Part shown: in pieces, positions 1 to 7,564 of the stretch
Numbering within the stretch: position 1 is the stretch's first letter
How the letters are laid out: each line of letters begins with the position of its first letter
Assembly (NCBI GenBank): GCA_025355005.1
Contig: JANXLV010000378.1
Span: forward strand, 1-36,349
From: Myxococcales bacterium
GTDB taxonomy: Bacteria > Myxococcota_A > Polyangia > Polyangiales > Polyangiaceae
Reading direction: 5' to 3'
DNA length: 36,349 bases
Notes under the pieces: model-generated
What the model was told of the DNA's origin: nothing
Seen by the model: only the letters and a program-made list of their open reading frames with translations
Database searches by the model: none
Translations under genes and position numbers: made by a program

Positions 1-307
1 CGACGGCTGGCGAGGTTGTTTCGTGCCGATCCGACTTTGTCCGAGCTCGCCCCCACCCGTGGACTCGTTCGCGACGACGCGCGGCGCCACCGGCCGAACA
101 TCGCGGACGCCCCCCGCCCTCTCGTGTTCACCGCCCGCGAACTCAGAACAGAGCGACGATCTGACGAATCATCGGCCGGAAGGCCGTTCCGGGCGCTGCT
201 CGGGAGAAAGCACGCCCATCGCTCGCTCTCGACAAAAACCATGCAGCCTTCTCGTGCGACACCGCGGTCACGCCCGGCGGCGGTTAATACTCACGACGAG
301 GAGGGTT
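1..307. other. left-edge stretch without a recognisable gene
   Basis: I read both strands. Open frames exist, as expected at high GC, but their translations are Arg/Pro/Ser-rich and have no signal peptide or family motif. The kinase gene to the right ends here, reading leftward. I see no stem followed by a T-run that would mark a terminator, so the stretch may be the 3' untranslated region of that operon. Confidence 0.4.
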
Positions 308-2050
308 CTAGAGCTCGGTGCGGATCTTGCGGCCGGTCTTCGCAGGGTCTGCGCTGGGCGTGGGCACCGGCGCCGCTGCTGTTGCGCTGACGACGGGCAT
401 CGCCGTGACGGGAATGGCCACGTTGGGGCGCGCTGGATTCGTGGTCTTCTGCGCGTGCGCTTGCGCGATCGCCGTCGTGGGCGTGACGCCCAGGCTTGCC
501 GAGGTCGAGGCGGCGGGCAGGCCGCTCGGCGTGAGGCCGATCTGCGGCGTGATGGGGTCGGGGCTCGTTGGGCTCGTCGGGCTCGTCGGGCTCGTCGGGC
601 CTGCGTTCGTGGCCGGCTGGGTCACGCCCACGAGGCCCGCGCTAGAGACCGCATTCGCGTTTGCGCTCGCGTCGGTGGGCTTTCCGAGTTGCTTGTAGAC
701 TACAACTGATCCGACGAGCGCCACGACCGCCGCGATCCCGATCAGTGGCATCATGTTCTTCTTCTTCGGCGCGGGGTCGGCCGCGCTCCCGCCTGCGTTC
801 GCGGCGCCTCCGCCTGCGGCGGCTGCGTTTGCGGCGCCTGCCTTTTGTGCGTCGTCGGCATCGGGCGCTGGCTTGGCCGCTGCCTCGGGATTGCGCTGCG
901 AGAGCAGTGCTGCGTCCACCAGTGTCGCGTCGCTGCCAGCAGCAGGAGGAGGTGTCTTTGCCTCTGCCATGCCGCCGGGTGGCCTGGACGGATCGGCCTT
1001 CAGATCAGGCGCGGACGGCTTGCCCCACGCGACCGGTGCGCTCTTCTCGTCCAGCCCTGTCTTGCGCGATGGGCCGGTTGCTCCCGTCGAGGTGATCTTC
1101 GCGGCCGCCGAGATCGCCTCGGTGCTGAGAGCGCCAGCCTGGATCGCCGCGCGGAACTGCAGGCTCGTGCGGCCCTGCGAGCGATCCCAGTCAGCGAGCG
1201 CCTGCTGGAACTCACGCGCCGAGGCAAAGCGATCGTCGGGCGACTTCGCCATCGCCTTGTCGACCAGGCTGCGGAAGGCTTCGTCCACTTCGGGAGCGAG
1301 CTCCGCGAGTGGCGGCGCCTCCTCGAGCGCGATCTTGAAGAGCAGCTGCTGGAAGTTGTCGCCCTCGAACGGGAGCCGCCCCGTGATCGCGCGGTAGAGG
1401 ATGACGCCGACGGAATAGATGTCGCTGCGGTGGTCCACCGTGCGCTCGCCGCGAGCCTGCTCTGGCGACATGTACACGGGCGTGCCGAGAAGCGCGCCGG
1501 TCTGGGTCACGTGCTTCGCGGCCTCGTCGTTCTGGAACTTGGAGATGCCGAAGTCGAGGAGCTTCACCACCTCACGCGCGCCTAGGCTAGTGGAGCTGCG
1601 CGCGATGAACGCGTTCGCTGGCTTGATGTCGCGATGGATGATGCCCGCCTCGTGCATGGCGGCGAGGCCTTCGAGCATCTGGAACGTGAGGATGGAGAGC
1701 TGCTCGGTGGGGACGCGATTGTCGAGGCTTCGCTCGATGCGCGTGTCGAGGCCCTCGCCCTCGAGGAACTCCATCACGAGGTACGACTCGCCGCTCGGGA
1801 GGTCGCCGAGGTCGAGCACGTCGCAGATATGAGGTGAGCCGATCTTCGCGGCGACCTGCGCCTCGCGCTCGAAGCGGCGCTTCATGTCCGCAGATGCCGC
1901 GACGTCCGCGTTGAGCACCTTGATGGCGACCCGGCGCTTGATGCGCAGGTTCATCCCCTCGTACACGTACCCCATGCCGCCTTCGCCGATGAGGCGAACG
2001 ATGCGGTACTTCTCGTCGATCATGTCGCCGGGGGAGAACGCCACGATCAC
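308..2050 (-). CDS. transmembrane Ser/Thr protein kinase (Hanks type)
   Basis: This is a eukaryotic-like Ser/Thr kinase of about 580 aa. The kinase domain spans about residues 15-275: Gly loop GEGGMGYVYEG, ATP-binding Lys44 in VAIKVL, catalytic HRDIKPAN (Asp140), DFGISK (Asp164) and the GTPVYMSPEQARGE activation segment. A long Ala/Pro/Gly-rich linker follows, then one membrane helix after a KKKNMM stop-transfer, and a low-complexity outer tail containing a (TSP)n repeat. It therefore probably has a cytoplasmic kinase and a short external tail without a sensor domain. I chose the GTG at 2050, which gives MIVAFSPGDMIDEKYR and begins 22 nt after the upstream lipoprotein stop. An ATG at 2104 is in frame but would overlap that gene by 32 nt. 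It is the last gene of a three-gene operon (TPR/TM protein, lipoprotein, kinase). Substrates cannot be inferred. Confidence 0.93.
   Translation of the reverse strand: MIVAFSPGDMIDEKYRIVRLIGEGGMGYVYEGMNLRIKRRVAIKVLNADVAASADMKRRFEREAQVAAKIGSPHICDVLDLGDLPSGESYLVMEFLEGEGLDTRIERSLDNRVPTEQLSILTFQMLEGLAAMHEAGIIHRDIKPANAFIARSSTSLGAREVVKLLDFGISKFQNDEAAKHVTQTGALLGTPVYMSPEQARGERTVDHRSDIYSVGVILYRAITGRLPFEGDNFQQLLFKIALEEAPPLAELAPEVDEAFRSLVDKAMAKSPDDRFASAREFQQALADWDRSQGRTSLQFRAAIQAGALSTEAISAAAKITSTGATGPSRKTGLDEKSAPVAWGKPSAPDLKADPSRPPGGMAEAKTPPPAAGSDATLVDAALLSQRNPEAAAKPAPDADDAQKAGAANAAAAGGGAANAGGSAADPAPKKKNMMPLIGIAAVVALVGSVVVYKQLGKPTDASANANAVSSAGLVGVTQPATNAGPTSPTSPTSPTSPDPITPQIGLTPSGLPAASTSASLGVTPTTAIAQAHAQKTTNPARPNVAIPVTAMPVVSATAAAPVPTPSADPAKTGRKIRTEL
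561..596. repeat. 9-bp tandem repeat, four units
   Basis: Four copies of GGGCTCGT(T/C) encode the Thr-Ser-Pro repeat in the outer tail of the kinase on the minus strand. The unit length is a multiple of three, so slippage would change tail length without shifting the frame. Confidence 0.85.
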
Positions 2051-2072
2051 ATAGACTACACCCAGGACAGGT

Positions 2073-2873
2073 TTAGAGCGCAGGTTCTTGGGCAGGTAGG
2101 ACATCCGCCGCCGCGGGGGTGGCCCCAGGATCGAAGGTCATCTGCAGGCCCGGGCTCGCTCCGGTCGAGGTTCCGAAGTCCCGGAATCCCTGGATGCTGT
2201 TTCCCGCCCCGTCGTCGATGGAGACCTCGAGCTGGTACCGGGTGCCTTCTGCCGGATCGATGATCGAGCGGATCTGCGCGTCGAACGCCGTCTTCGCGAT
2301 GACCGGTACGCGATAGAGACCCACGGTGTGCCTGGAGCTGGCGTCCGCCACGCGCAGCTGGATGCGCTTGCCGCTGAGCGCGCCTGCGTTCACCACGTGG
2401 ATGATCGCGTCCGTGCCGAACGTCTTCTCCGTGTCGATCGTCTGGAACGATGTGTTGTGCGCGAACGGGATGCGGATGACGTCATCCAGCGGGTCCGGCG
2501 CGAAGCCGTTGATGGCAACGATCCAGCTGTGATCGCTGGGCGTGGGCGCGAGGCTGAAGGTGCCATCGTGGTTGTGGTCTGCGTAGAACTCGATGCGCAG
2601 GGTGGAGCTCACGGGCGCGGCCGCCGGGATCGTGAACGCCTCGGCCTCACCGCCGAGCACCTCGGACACGAGCCGCGTCTGGATGACGCCGGTCTCGTCC
2701 ACGATGCGGGCCTCGAAGTACTCCTTCACGTGCGACGTCATGCCCGCGACGGAGAACTCCACGTCGTGGAACGCGGGGTTCGTGGCCGGGCGCCGCTTGA
2801 AGCTGTCCAGGTTGGTCACGGCCACGCAGCCAGTGAGCGAGAGCAGCACGAAGAAGGGAAGGATGCGGCGCAT
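2073..2873 (-). CDS. lipoprotein of unknown function
   Basis: This 266-aa protein has a short signal peptide ending in the lipobox LTGC (Cys16), so it is probably an outer-membrane or periplasmic lipoprotein. The mature part is predicted to be beta-rich and contains a Ca-loop-like stretch, DHNHDGTFS. I recognise no named domain. The start ATG at 2873 overlaps the stop of the upstream TPR/TM gene by one base (TGATG), which indicates translational coupling. The kinase gene follows 22 nt downstream. Its place between a TPR/TM protein and a membrane kinase suggests it works at the envelope with them; this is inferred from context only. Confidence 0.85.
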   Translation of the reverse strand: MRRILPFFVLLSLTGCVAVTNLDSFKRRPATNPAFHDVEFSVAGMTSHVKEYFEARIVDETGVIQTRLVSEVLGGEAEAFTIPAAAPVSSTLRIEFYADHNHDGTFSLAPTPSDHSWIVAINGFAPDPLDDVIRIPFAHNTSFQTIDTEKTFGTDAIIHVVNAGALSGKRIQLRVADASSRHTVGLYRVPVIAKTAFDAQIRSIIDPAEGTRYQLEVSIDDGAGNSIQGFRDFGTSTGASPGLQMTFDPGATPAAADVLPAQEPAL

Positions 2874-3886
2874 CAGAAGCTCACCGTTGCGCTGCCGAAG
2901 CAGCTGTCTTTCAGGCACATGGCAGAGGCACCGGTCACGCCGGGCGCAGGGGTGGCGGGCGCTGGCTGCGCTTCGTCTGGCGTTCGCGTGAGGAACCACC
3001 AGGTGAGCCCGCCCGCGGTGAGCACGCTGCCGCTGATGATGAGCACGTCGGTCATCGTGACGAATGAGCTCGCCTGCGATCGCTTGCTGTCCAGGTCGAA
3101 GCGGCGCGGGCAGACGTTGCCGGGGCACGAGCTCTGGATGTCCTTCGTCTTGTTGAGCGCGATGACGCCGGTCACGGCGCCCGTGCCGAGCGCAGCGACG
3201 CCGACCCCCGTGACGATCCACGGCAGAATTCCAGGCCCTTTCTTCTCGACGGGCGTTGCGACCCCGCCCGGTCCGGGAGGAGGCGCCTCCACCTTCTTCA
3301 GAACGAACGCGTGCTCCTCACGTGCACCGGCGAGCGCGTCGAGCTCCCACGTTGCTTCCTGGAATCCAGGCGCGCGGACGGTGAACACGTGGTGGCCTGC
3401 GCGCACACCGAGCGCCAGCTTGCCGTTCTCCGGCGTGTACACGTTCGTTACCTTGTCGCCGCGGACGGGAATGCGCACGTCCCCGACGAGCGCGCCCGGC
3501 TCCGAGACGGTGACGTTGACGCGCACGATGCCGACGCTCAGCGTCTGCAGGTCGCGCACGATCTGGGCGCGTTCCTCGGCGTCCACGTCGGGCACCTCGC
3601 GCAGGTAACGCGCGTATGCGTCGACCGCCTCCGCGTCACGCTCGAGCTTCATGGCGCAGTAGCCCATGTTGCCGAGGATCTTCGGCGAGCTGCTCATCGC
3701 GTACGCGGTCTTGAACTCGCGGTAGGCCTCCTCGATGCGAGCGCCCTCGGGGTCCTGCAGGAGATTCACGCCCGCAGTGAAGTGGGAGCGGGCCTCGTCG
3801 CTCACCACGGGGTCCGCCGCCTGCGCGGGAAACGCGTGCAAAATACATGCAAACAAAGCCAGCGACGCAAGAGCTCTCTTCTTCAT
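2873..3886 (-). CDS. TPR-like periplasmic/membrane protein with two C-terminal TM helices
   Basis: About 337 aa. MKKRALASLALF starts a Sec signal peptide with probable cleavage after AQA (residue 23). Residues 25-125 are helical and TPR-like (FTAGVNLLQD..., YREFKTAYAM, AKILGNMGYC-type spacing). A beta-rich PEGA-like region follows, with VRIPVRGDKV and GHHVFTVRAPGFQEA at about 130-200. After a Pro-rich hinge come two hydrophobic segments (LPWIVTGVGVAALGTGAVTG and VLIISGSVLTAGGLTWWF). I chose ATG 3886 because it is followed directly by the signal peptide; an earlier in-frame GTG adds only non-signal sequence. The gene is clearly paralogous to the one at 24613-25608, which shares the ALNK(T/R)xDIQ motif and architecture. 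It is first in an operon with a lipoprotein and a Ser/Thr kinase. The molecular role is unknown. Confidence 0.88.
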   Translation of the reverse strand: MKKRALASLALFACILHAFPAQAADPVVSDEARSHFTAGVNLLQDPEGARIEEAYREFKTAYAMSSSPKILGNMGYCAMKLERDAEAVDAYARYLREVPDVDAEERAQIVRDLQTLSVGIVRVNVTVSEPGALVGDVRIPVRGDKVTNVYTPENGKLALGVRAGHHVFTVRAPGFQEATWELDALAGAREEHAFVLKKVEAPPPGPGGVATPVEKKGPGILPWIVTGVGVAALGTGAVTGVIALNKTKDIQSSCPGNVCPRRFDLDSKRSQASSFVTMTDVLIISGSVLTAGGLTWWFLTRTPDEAQPAPATPAPGVTGASAMCLKDSCFGSATVSF

Positions 3887-3954
3887 CGATTCGCCGCCGA
3901 GAATACTCGTTTCCGCCCCTGGAAGTCGACCTTCCCACGCTACCATCCGTGGTC

Positions 3955-4084
3955 ATGCTCCTGCGTTCAGCCCGGCTCGCCGTCGTCTCTCTCTTCTTCG
4001 GCGCTCGCCGATCTCGCCGCGAATCGCCCGGTGAAGACGCCCACGTCGCGCCCGTACGGCTGCTCCGTCAAGTACGGCGGGTGA
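3955..4084 (+). pseudogene. remnant of a secreted redoxin/thioredoxin-like gene
   Basis: An ATG at 3955 starts a good signal-peptide-like stretch (MLLRSARLAVVSLFFG). Its frame then turns to Arg-rich nonsense. A second frame, open to the TGA at 4082-4084, reads ALADLAANRPVKTP followed by TSRPYGCSVKY. This resembles the conserved C-terminal end of AhpC/TSA-thioredoxin family redoxins (a 'D-x-L-L-A-x-x-P-V ... G-C-x-I/V-K' ending). Most of the catalytic domain, including the redox Cys motif, is missing. The likeliest reading is a large internal deletion joining the signal peptide to the C-terminus with a frame change. The family match is from memory and the fragment is short. Confidence 0.45.
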
Positions 4085-4107
4085 CGTGAGTCCGCGCCCA
4101 GAACCCG

Positions 4108-4518
4108 CTACTTCGCCGTCACGAGCGCGGCGATATGCGTGCACGCGGCCAGGAAGATCACCGTCGCCGTCACCGTGTGCATGCGCCGCTTCTTGATGCG
4201 ATCCCGGAGCTTCTGCCTTCGCAGCTGAAGGCCGAGGCCGGCGTGCGCGATGAGGAGCGCAAAGCCGAGCGACGCCGGGATCATCGCGAGCATCCCGCCG
4301 GCAGCGGCGCCAGGCGCGCCCACGTTCGGGAGCGCCACGCCGGTGTGAAGGAAGCACACGATGCATACGCCCATCCCCAGGAGCACGTGCGTGCGCGTCG
4401 GCGCGGACTCCGTCGGCAGGCGCTTCTTTGCCTGTATGCGCGCCACGAGCGGCACGAGCCCGGCCGCGGTGATCAGCGTGATCGTCGCCCAGCCAGAGAG
4501 CGTGGAGATGGTGAGTTC
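4108..4518 (-). CDS. four-helix membrane protein, possibly cytochrome b-like
   Basis: A 136-aa integral membrane protein with about four hydrophobic helices. The start ATG at 4518 gives MELTISTLSGWATITLI, which leads directly into helix 1. An upstream in-frame codon would add a Cys/Arg-rich stretch with no membrane character. His residues sit within or at the ends of the helices (CFLHTG, LLIAHAG, RRMHTVTATV, AACTHIAAL). That arrangement is compatible with heme-binding small membrane cytochromes, but I cannot assign a named family. It is transcribed divergently from the DUF4388 gene. A TATGAT hexamer lies 10 nt before the ATG on the minus strand and may be its -10 element. Confidence 0.75.
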   Translation of the reverse strand, partial: ELTISTLSGWATITLITAAGLVPLVARIQAKKRLPTESAPTRTHVLLGMGVCIVCFLHTGVALPNVGAPGAAAGGMLAMIPASLGFALLIAHAGLGLQLRRQKLRDRIKKRRMHTVTATVIFLAACTHIAALVTAK

Positions 4519-4577
4519 CATCGTGCGCGCTATCATAGAGGTCGTCCGGGGAGCAGCGCACTGGCGACACAACCACA

Positions 4578-4606
4578 TTGACGGGTGGTCTCTTCGCGCC
4601 TACACC
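4578..4606 (+). promoter_or_regulatory. candidate sigma70-type promoter
   Basis: TTGACG (4578-4583), a 17-nt spacer and TACACC (4601-4606) fit a vegetative promoter moderately well. The predicted transcription start near 4613 leaves about 95 nt of leader before ATG 4709. That argues against the alternative start at 4625. Confidence 0.35.
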
Positions 4607-4708
4607 ATCCCACTCCTTTTCAGGATGGTTCGGCCCGAACGGACGGCAGGCTTGCGCAAGAACGCGGCTTTGCCCAAGATCGTCGCTCAGCCGTTCCGGG
4701 CCAGAAGC

Positions 4709-6514
4709 ATGGGGAATGTTGCCACACTCGTCAGCCAGCTGATTGCGCTCCGAGTCGAGCAGCGCACGGGCGTCCTCGCGTTGCGATGTGGCGATGTCAG
4801 CACGTCGATCATGCTGCGTGCTGGTGAGATCGTCTTCGCCGAAGAAGACGCCCACGTAGAGACGCTCGGGCGCTTGCTGGTCCGTCAAAAGAAGCTGACG
4901 CAGGAGCAGTACGAGCACGTCATCGCCCGCATGGCGGGGGCCTCGGACACAAGCGAGGCCGCGTCGTCCGAGCAGCTGCGTTTTGGGGAGCTCGCGGTGG
5001 AGCTCGGCATCCTCACCACGCCTGCAGTAGTGAAGGCGCTCGGCGACCAGGTTCGCTTCCGCGTGATGCGCCTCATCCAGCGTCGCGACGAGCTCTCGTG
5101 GCAGTTCTCGCCGCACATGGAGTCGGAGATGGTCTTCGCTCCTGGTACGCCCGGCGCGGCTCTCCGTGCGGCGGTGGGCAGCGCGCCGCCGTCGATTGAA
5201 GAGCTCGTGCTCGATGCGGTTCGCTGGATCGATGACGATCACAAGAACGAGCTTGGCCTCTTCATGGCGCTGGGGCAGAAGCTCGGTGTCCGCGCAGAGG
5301 ACAGGTCGTCGATCGCGCGTCGTTTTGCGCTGGGCCGCGAAGAGACCGAGTTCCTCGCAAAGCTCGATGGCAAGCTCTCGATCGGCGCGGTGCTCTCCAT
5401 GTCCGGCGCTGTGGACGGACCGGCCGTGCTGACCGCCCTCCTCCTCACCGATGTGCTCATCGGCGCCGACGCGCTTTCGACCCCACGCGCCGCGGACACC
5501 CCCGCAGTGATCACGCCCATCGCACGGCCCGCTGCGGCAGTTGCGGCCGTCGCGGCAGTTGCGGCCGCCGCACCAACGCCAGTGCCACCGCCCGCCCGCG
5601 CCATCGTGCGACCGGCCAACGCAGCCAAGTTCGCATCGTCCACGCACAACGCCACGACCGCGCTGCCGCCGAAGGTCGCTGCAACACCCGACGAAGAAGA
5701 CGGCGGGCCCCAGTCCGTGCGCACCGGTTGGTGGGGGGGCCGCACCGTGACGCAGCCCGGCACGCCCAACCCGCCCAAGGCCACTACCGCCGCACCGCCG
5801 ATTCCCACGCCCAGCCGCACGCTCCCCGCGACCTCCGCGACCTCCGCGACCCCGACCTCGCAGAGCCGCATTCCAGTTGGTTCGCCGACGTCGCAGAGCC
5901 GCATTCCCACCGCCGCGCCGCCCGCATCGCAGAGAAACATTCCCACGGCTCCGCCCTCCGCAAGCCGTATCCCCACAGCGCCTCCGTCCGCGCCCGGTTC
6001 GGGCCGTATTCCGACCGCGCCGCCGTCGAACCCAGCGCCTCAGCAGCGCACCTCCGCGGTGATGAAGGCGCTCGACGTGAAGCGCCCCGGCTCTCGCCCG
6101 AACATGCCGGCGGTGACTTCGCACGAGGTGAAGCTCGCTGCAGAGAACGAGTTCCAGGGCGCGCTCATCCACTTCAAAGCATTCCGTTACACCGACGCGG
6201 CGCAGGGCTTCACGCGCGCCGCCGACCTCTTCCCGCAGTCCGCCGAGTACAAACTGTATGCGCGCTGGAACCACATCCTGCAGAAGGGCGCGCCCATGCA
6301 GGTCGGTGATCGCGGAGAGGCGTGGCGCCTCGCGCTTGCGGCGATCGCCGCGGACCCCAACTCCGCGTTCGCGCACTACGTGGCCGGCGCGGTGGCGCAA
6401 GAGGACGGCCAGACGCCGATCGCGCACCGCTATCTGTCGCGCGCGGTGGCGCTCGATCCGCAGCTGATGGACGCACAGCGTCGCCTCCGGATCGTCGATC
6501 GTCGCGAGGCTTGA
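4709..6514 (+). CDS. DUF4388 (PATAN-like) protein with Pro-rich linker and C-terminal TPR
   Basis: About 601 aa, cytoplasmic. The N-terminus from MGNVATLVSQLIALRVEQRT through residue 70 matches the DUF4388/PATAN-like domain typical of delta-proteobacterial signalling proteins (strand-rich GVLALRCGDVSTSIMLRAGEIVFAE). A helical region follows to about 265, possibly a second domain of the same kind. Residues 270-450 form a low-complexity Ala/Pro/Thr linker with a repeated SQSRIPT/APPS motif. The last 130 residues contain two or three TPR-like helical hairpins (FRYTDAAQGFTRAADLFP; YVAGAVAQEDGQTPIAHRYL; ALDPQLMDAQRRL). I chose ATG 4709 because the domain begins there; ATG 4625 is in frame but adds a basic stretch with no homologous character. 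DUF4388 proteins are often linked to gliding or chemosensory regulation; a specific role is not shown here. Confidence 0.88.
   Translation: MGNVATLVSQLIALRVEQRTGVLALRCGDVSTSIMLRAGEIVFAEEDAHVETLGRLLVRQKKLTQEQYEHVIARMAGASDTSEAASSEQLRFGELAVELGILTTPAVVKALGDQVRFRVMRLIQRRDELSWQFSPHMESEMVFAPGTPGAALRAAVGSAPPSIEELVLDAVRWIDDDHKNELGLFMALGQKLGVRAEDRSSIARRFALGREETEFLAKLDGKLSIGAVLSMSGAVDGPAVLTALLLTDVLIGADALSTPRAADTPAVITPIARPAAAVAAVAAVAAAAPTPVPPPARAIVRPANAAKFASSTHNATTALPPKVAATPDEEDGGPQSVRTGWWGGRTVTQPGTPNPPKATTAAPPIPTPSRTLPATSATSATPTSQSRIPVGSPTSQSRIPTAAPPASQRNIPTAPPSASRIPTAPPSAPGSGRIPTAPPSNPAPQQRTSAVMKALDVKRPGSRPNMPAVTSHEVKLAAENEFQGALIHFKAFRYTDAAQGFTRAADLFPQSAEYKLYARWNHILQKGAPMQVGDRGEAWRLALAAIAADPNSAFAHYVAGAVAQEDGQTPIAHRYLSRAVALDPQLMDAQRRLRIVDRREA
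5855..6033 (+). repeat. degenerate RIPTAPPS-coding repeat
   Basis: The linker of the DUF4388 protein carries about five degenerate copies of S-x-S-R-I-P-T-A-P-P. At DNA level the shared core is a Ser-Arg-Ile-Pro codon string. It probably forms a flexible spacer between the N-terminal and TPR parts. Confidence 0.7.
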
Positions 6515-6529
6515 GAACGGTGGCGAGCC

Positions 6530-7387
6530 TCACGGATCGCAGTCGTAGAACGCGCCGCTGAAGTTGCGAATCAGGAACGTCGCGGTGCCGCCGCCCGTCG
6601 CCGCTGCGATGCCGAAGAGGGCCGGGAAGCCCGAGGCCGTTTGCGCGCTCGTCACGCTCGTGCCGTCCACCTTCGCGTCCAGCGTGCCCTTGCGCATGCG
6701 GAGCTCCACCGTGTGCTCCTTCGCGAGCAGCGAGTCCGTCTTCGGCGTGTAGCTCTTGGCCCAGGCGTAGTCCGCAGGGTTCTTGGTGCCGTCGATCTGG
6801 AGGACACTCAGGTTCGGCGTGGGATGGTCCATGCTCTCCACGTTCACGAAGAGATCGAGCGCGACCGCGCCGCCGTTCGCCTTCGCCGGAACACCGAACC
6901 CACGTCCGGACGGCGCCATGTCGAGCAGCGTTCGGTCCTTCGTGTCCATCCACGCCACGATCAGCCCGTCACCGCAGTTCGCCGCGCACGCGACGTACAC
7001 GGAGACCTTCACGTCGAACGCGCGCGTGGGCATCGGCGCCAGGAGCCACAGCCCGCCGCGTGAGCCCGCAGCTCCTGGCGTCACGAGGGACACCATCGCA
7101 CCGGTAAGTGGAGACTCGCCACCGGTGATGATCTTCGGGTGATCGCCGTTCGAGCCATCCTTCACGATCTGCCATCGCGTCGTGTCGATGGTCGTGAGCG
7201 CGTCCGTGATCTGCGTCGTCGGAACGCACGCTGTACCTGTGTCCGCCGGGATCGTGGCGCCAGCGTCGACGGGGCGGCCCGCGTCGACCCCGTCCAGGTT
7301 TTCTCCTGTGCCCGTGTGCTCGAGCCCGCACGCGAGCCCGAGCGCAGAGGCGAGGGTGGCGCATAGGCTCATACGCTTCCACGCCAT
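6530..7387 (-). CDS. lectin-like (ConA/LamG-fold) lipoprotein, copy 1
   Basis: A 285-aa lipoprotein. The signal peptide of MAWKRMSLCATLASALGLAC ends with the lipobox LGLAC. An Asp/Gly/Ala linker (ENLDGVDAGRPVDAG) follows. The rest is beta-rich with ConA-like sandwich features: DTTRWQIVKDG near the start, a central FDVKVSVYV strand, EHTVELRMRKGTLDAKVDG (typical of the strand that pairs with a ligand-facing 'valuing' turn), and a C-terminal FLIRNFSGAFYD. It is the most divergent of five related genes in the window and lacks the FC...CxDFD motif. ATG 7387 lies 6 nt after a TATCCT hexamer. It converges with the DUF4388 gene, 15 nt apart. It probably binds polysaccharide at the cell surface, inferred from fold type only. 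Confidence 0.8.
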   Translation of the reverse strand: MAWKRMSLCATLASALGLACGLEHTGTGENLDGVDAGRPVDAGATIPADTGTACVPTTQITDALTTIDTTRWQIVKDGSNGDHPKIITGGESPLTGAMVSLVTPGAAGSRGGLWLLAPMPTRAFDVKVSVYVACAANCGDGLIVAWMDTKDRTLLDMAPSGRGFGVPAKANGGAVALDLFVNVESMDHPTPNLSVLQIDGTKNPADYAWAKSYTPKTDSLLAKEHTVELRMRKGTLDAKVDGTSVTSAQTASGFPALFGIAAATGGGTATFLIRNFSGAFYDCDP

Positions 7388-7393
7388 CGCACG

Positions 7394-7422
7394 AGGATAT
7401 TCGGGCGACGGAGGTGCGGCAA
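7394..7422 (-). promoter_or_regulatory. candidate leaderless promoter of lectin copy 1
   Basis: On the minus strand TTGCCG (7417-7422), a 17-nt spacer and TATCCT (7394-7399) are followed by six bases and then ATG 7387. Transcription would begin at or next to the start codon. No Shine-Dalgarno sequence is present. This is one of nine sites of this kind in the window and the only one with a convincing -35. Confidence 0.45.
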
Positions 7423-7564
7423 CAAGCGGCCGTCTCCCAGCGCCAAACCGTGCCTTTTCACCCGAGCACGGCGTTAGAGTCATGACAGCGCGCAAGCTTC
7501 AGCGGCTTTCTGCGAGAAAAACACGCACGCGCGCTGGGGAACGCTTCTTGCGTGGCGCGCGCTC

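Noticed and set aside
3953..6427. An 824-codon minus-strand open frame
   Set aside because: Arg/Gly-rich composition with no motif, lying antisense to the DUF4388 gene and the small membrane-protein gene. It is typical high-GC frame shadow.
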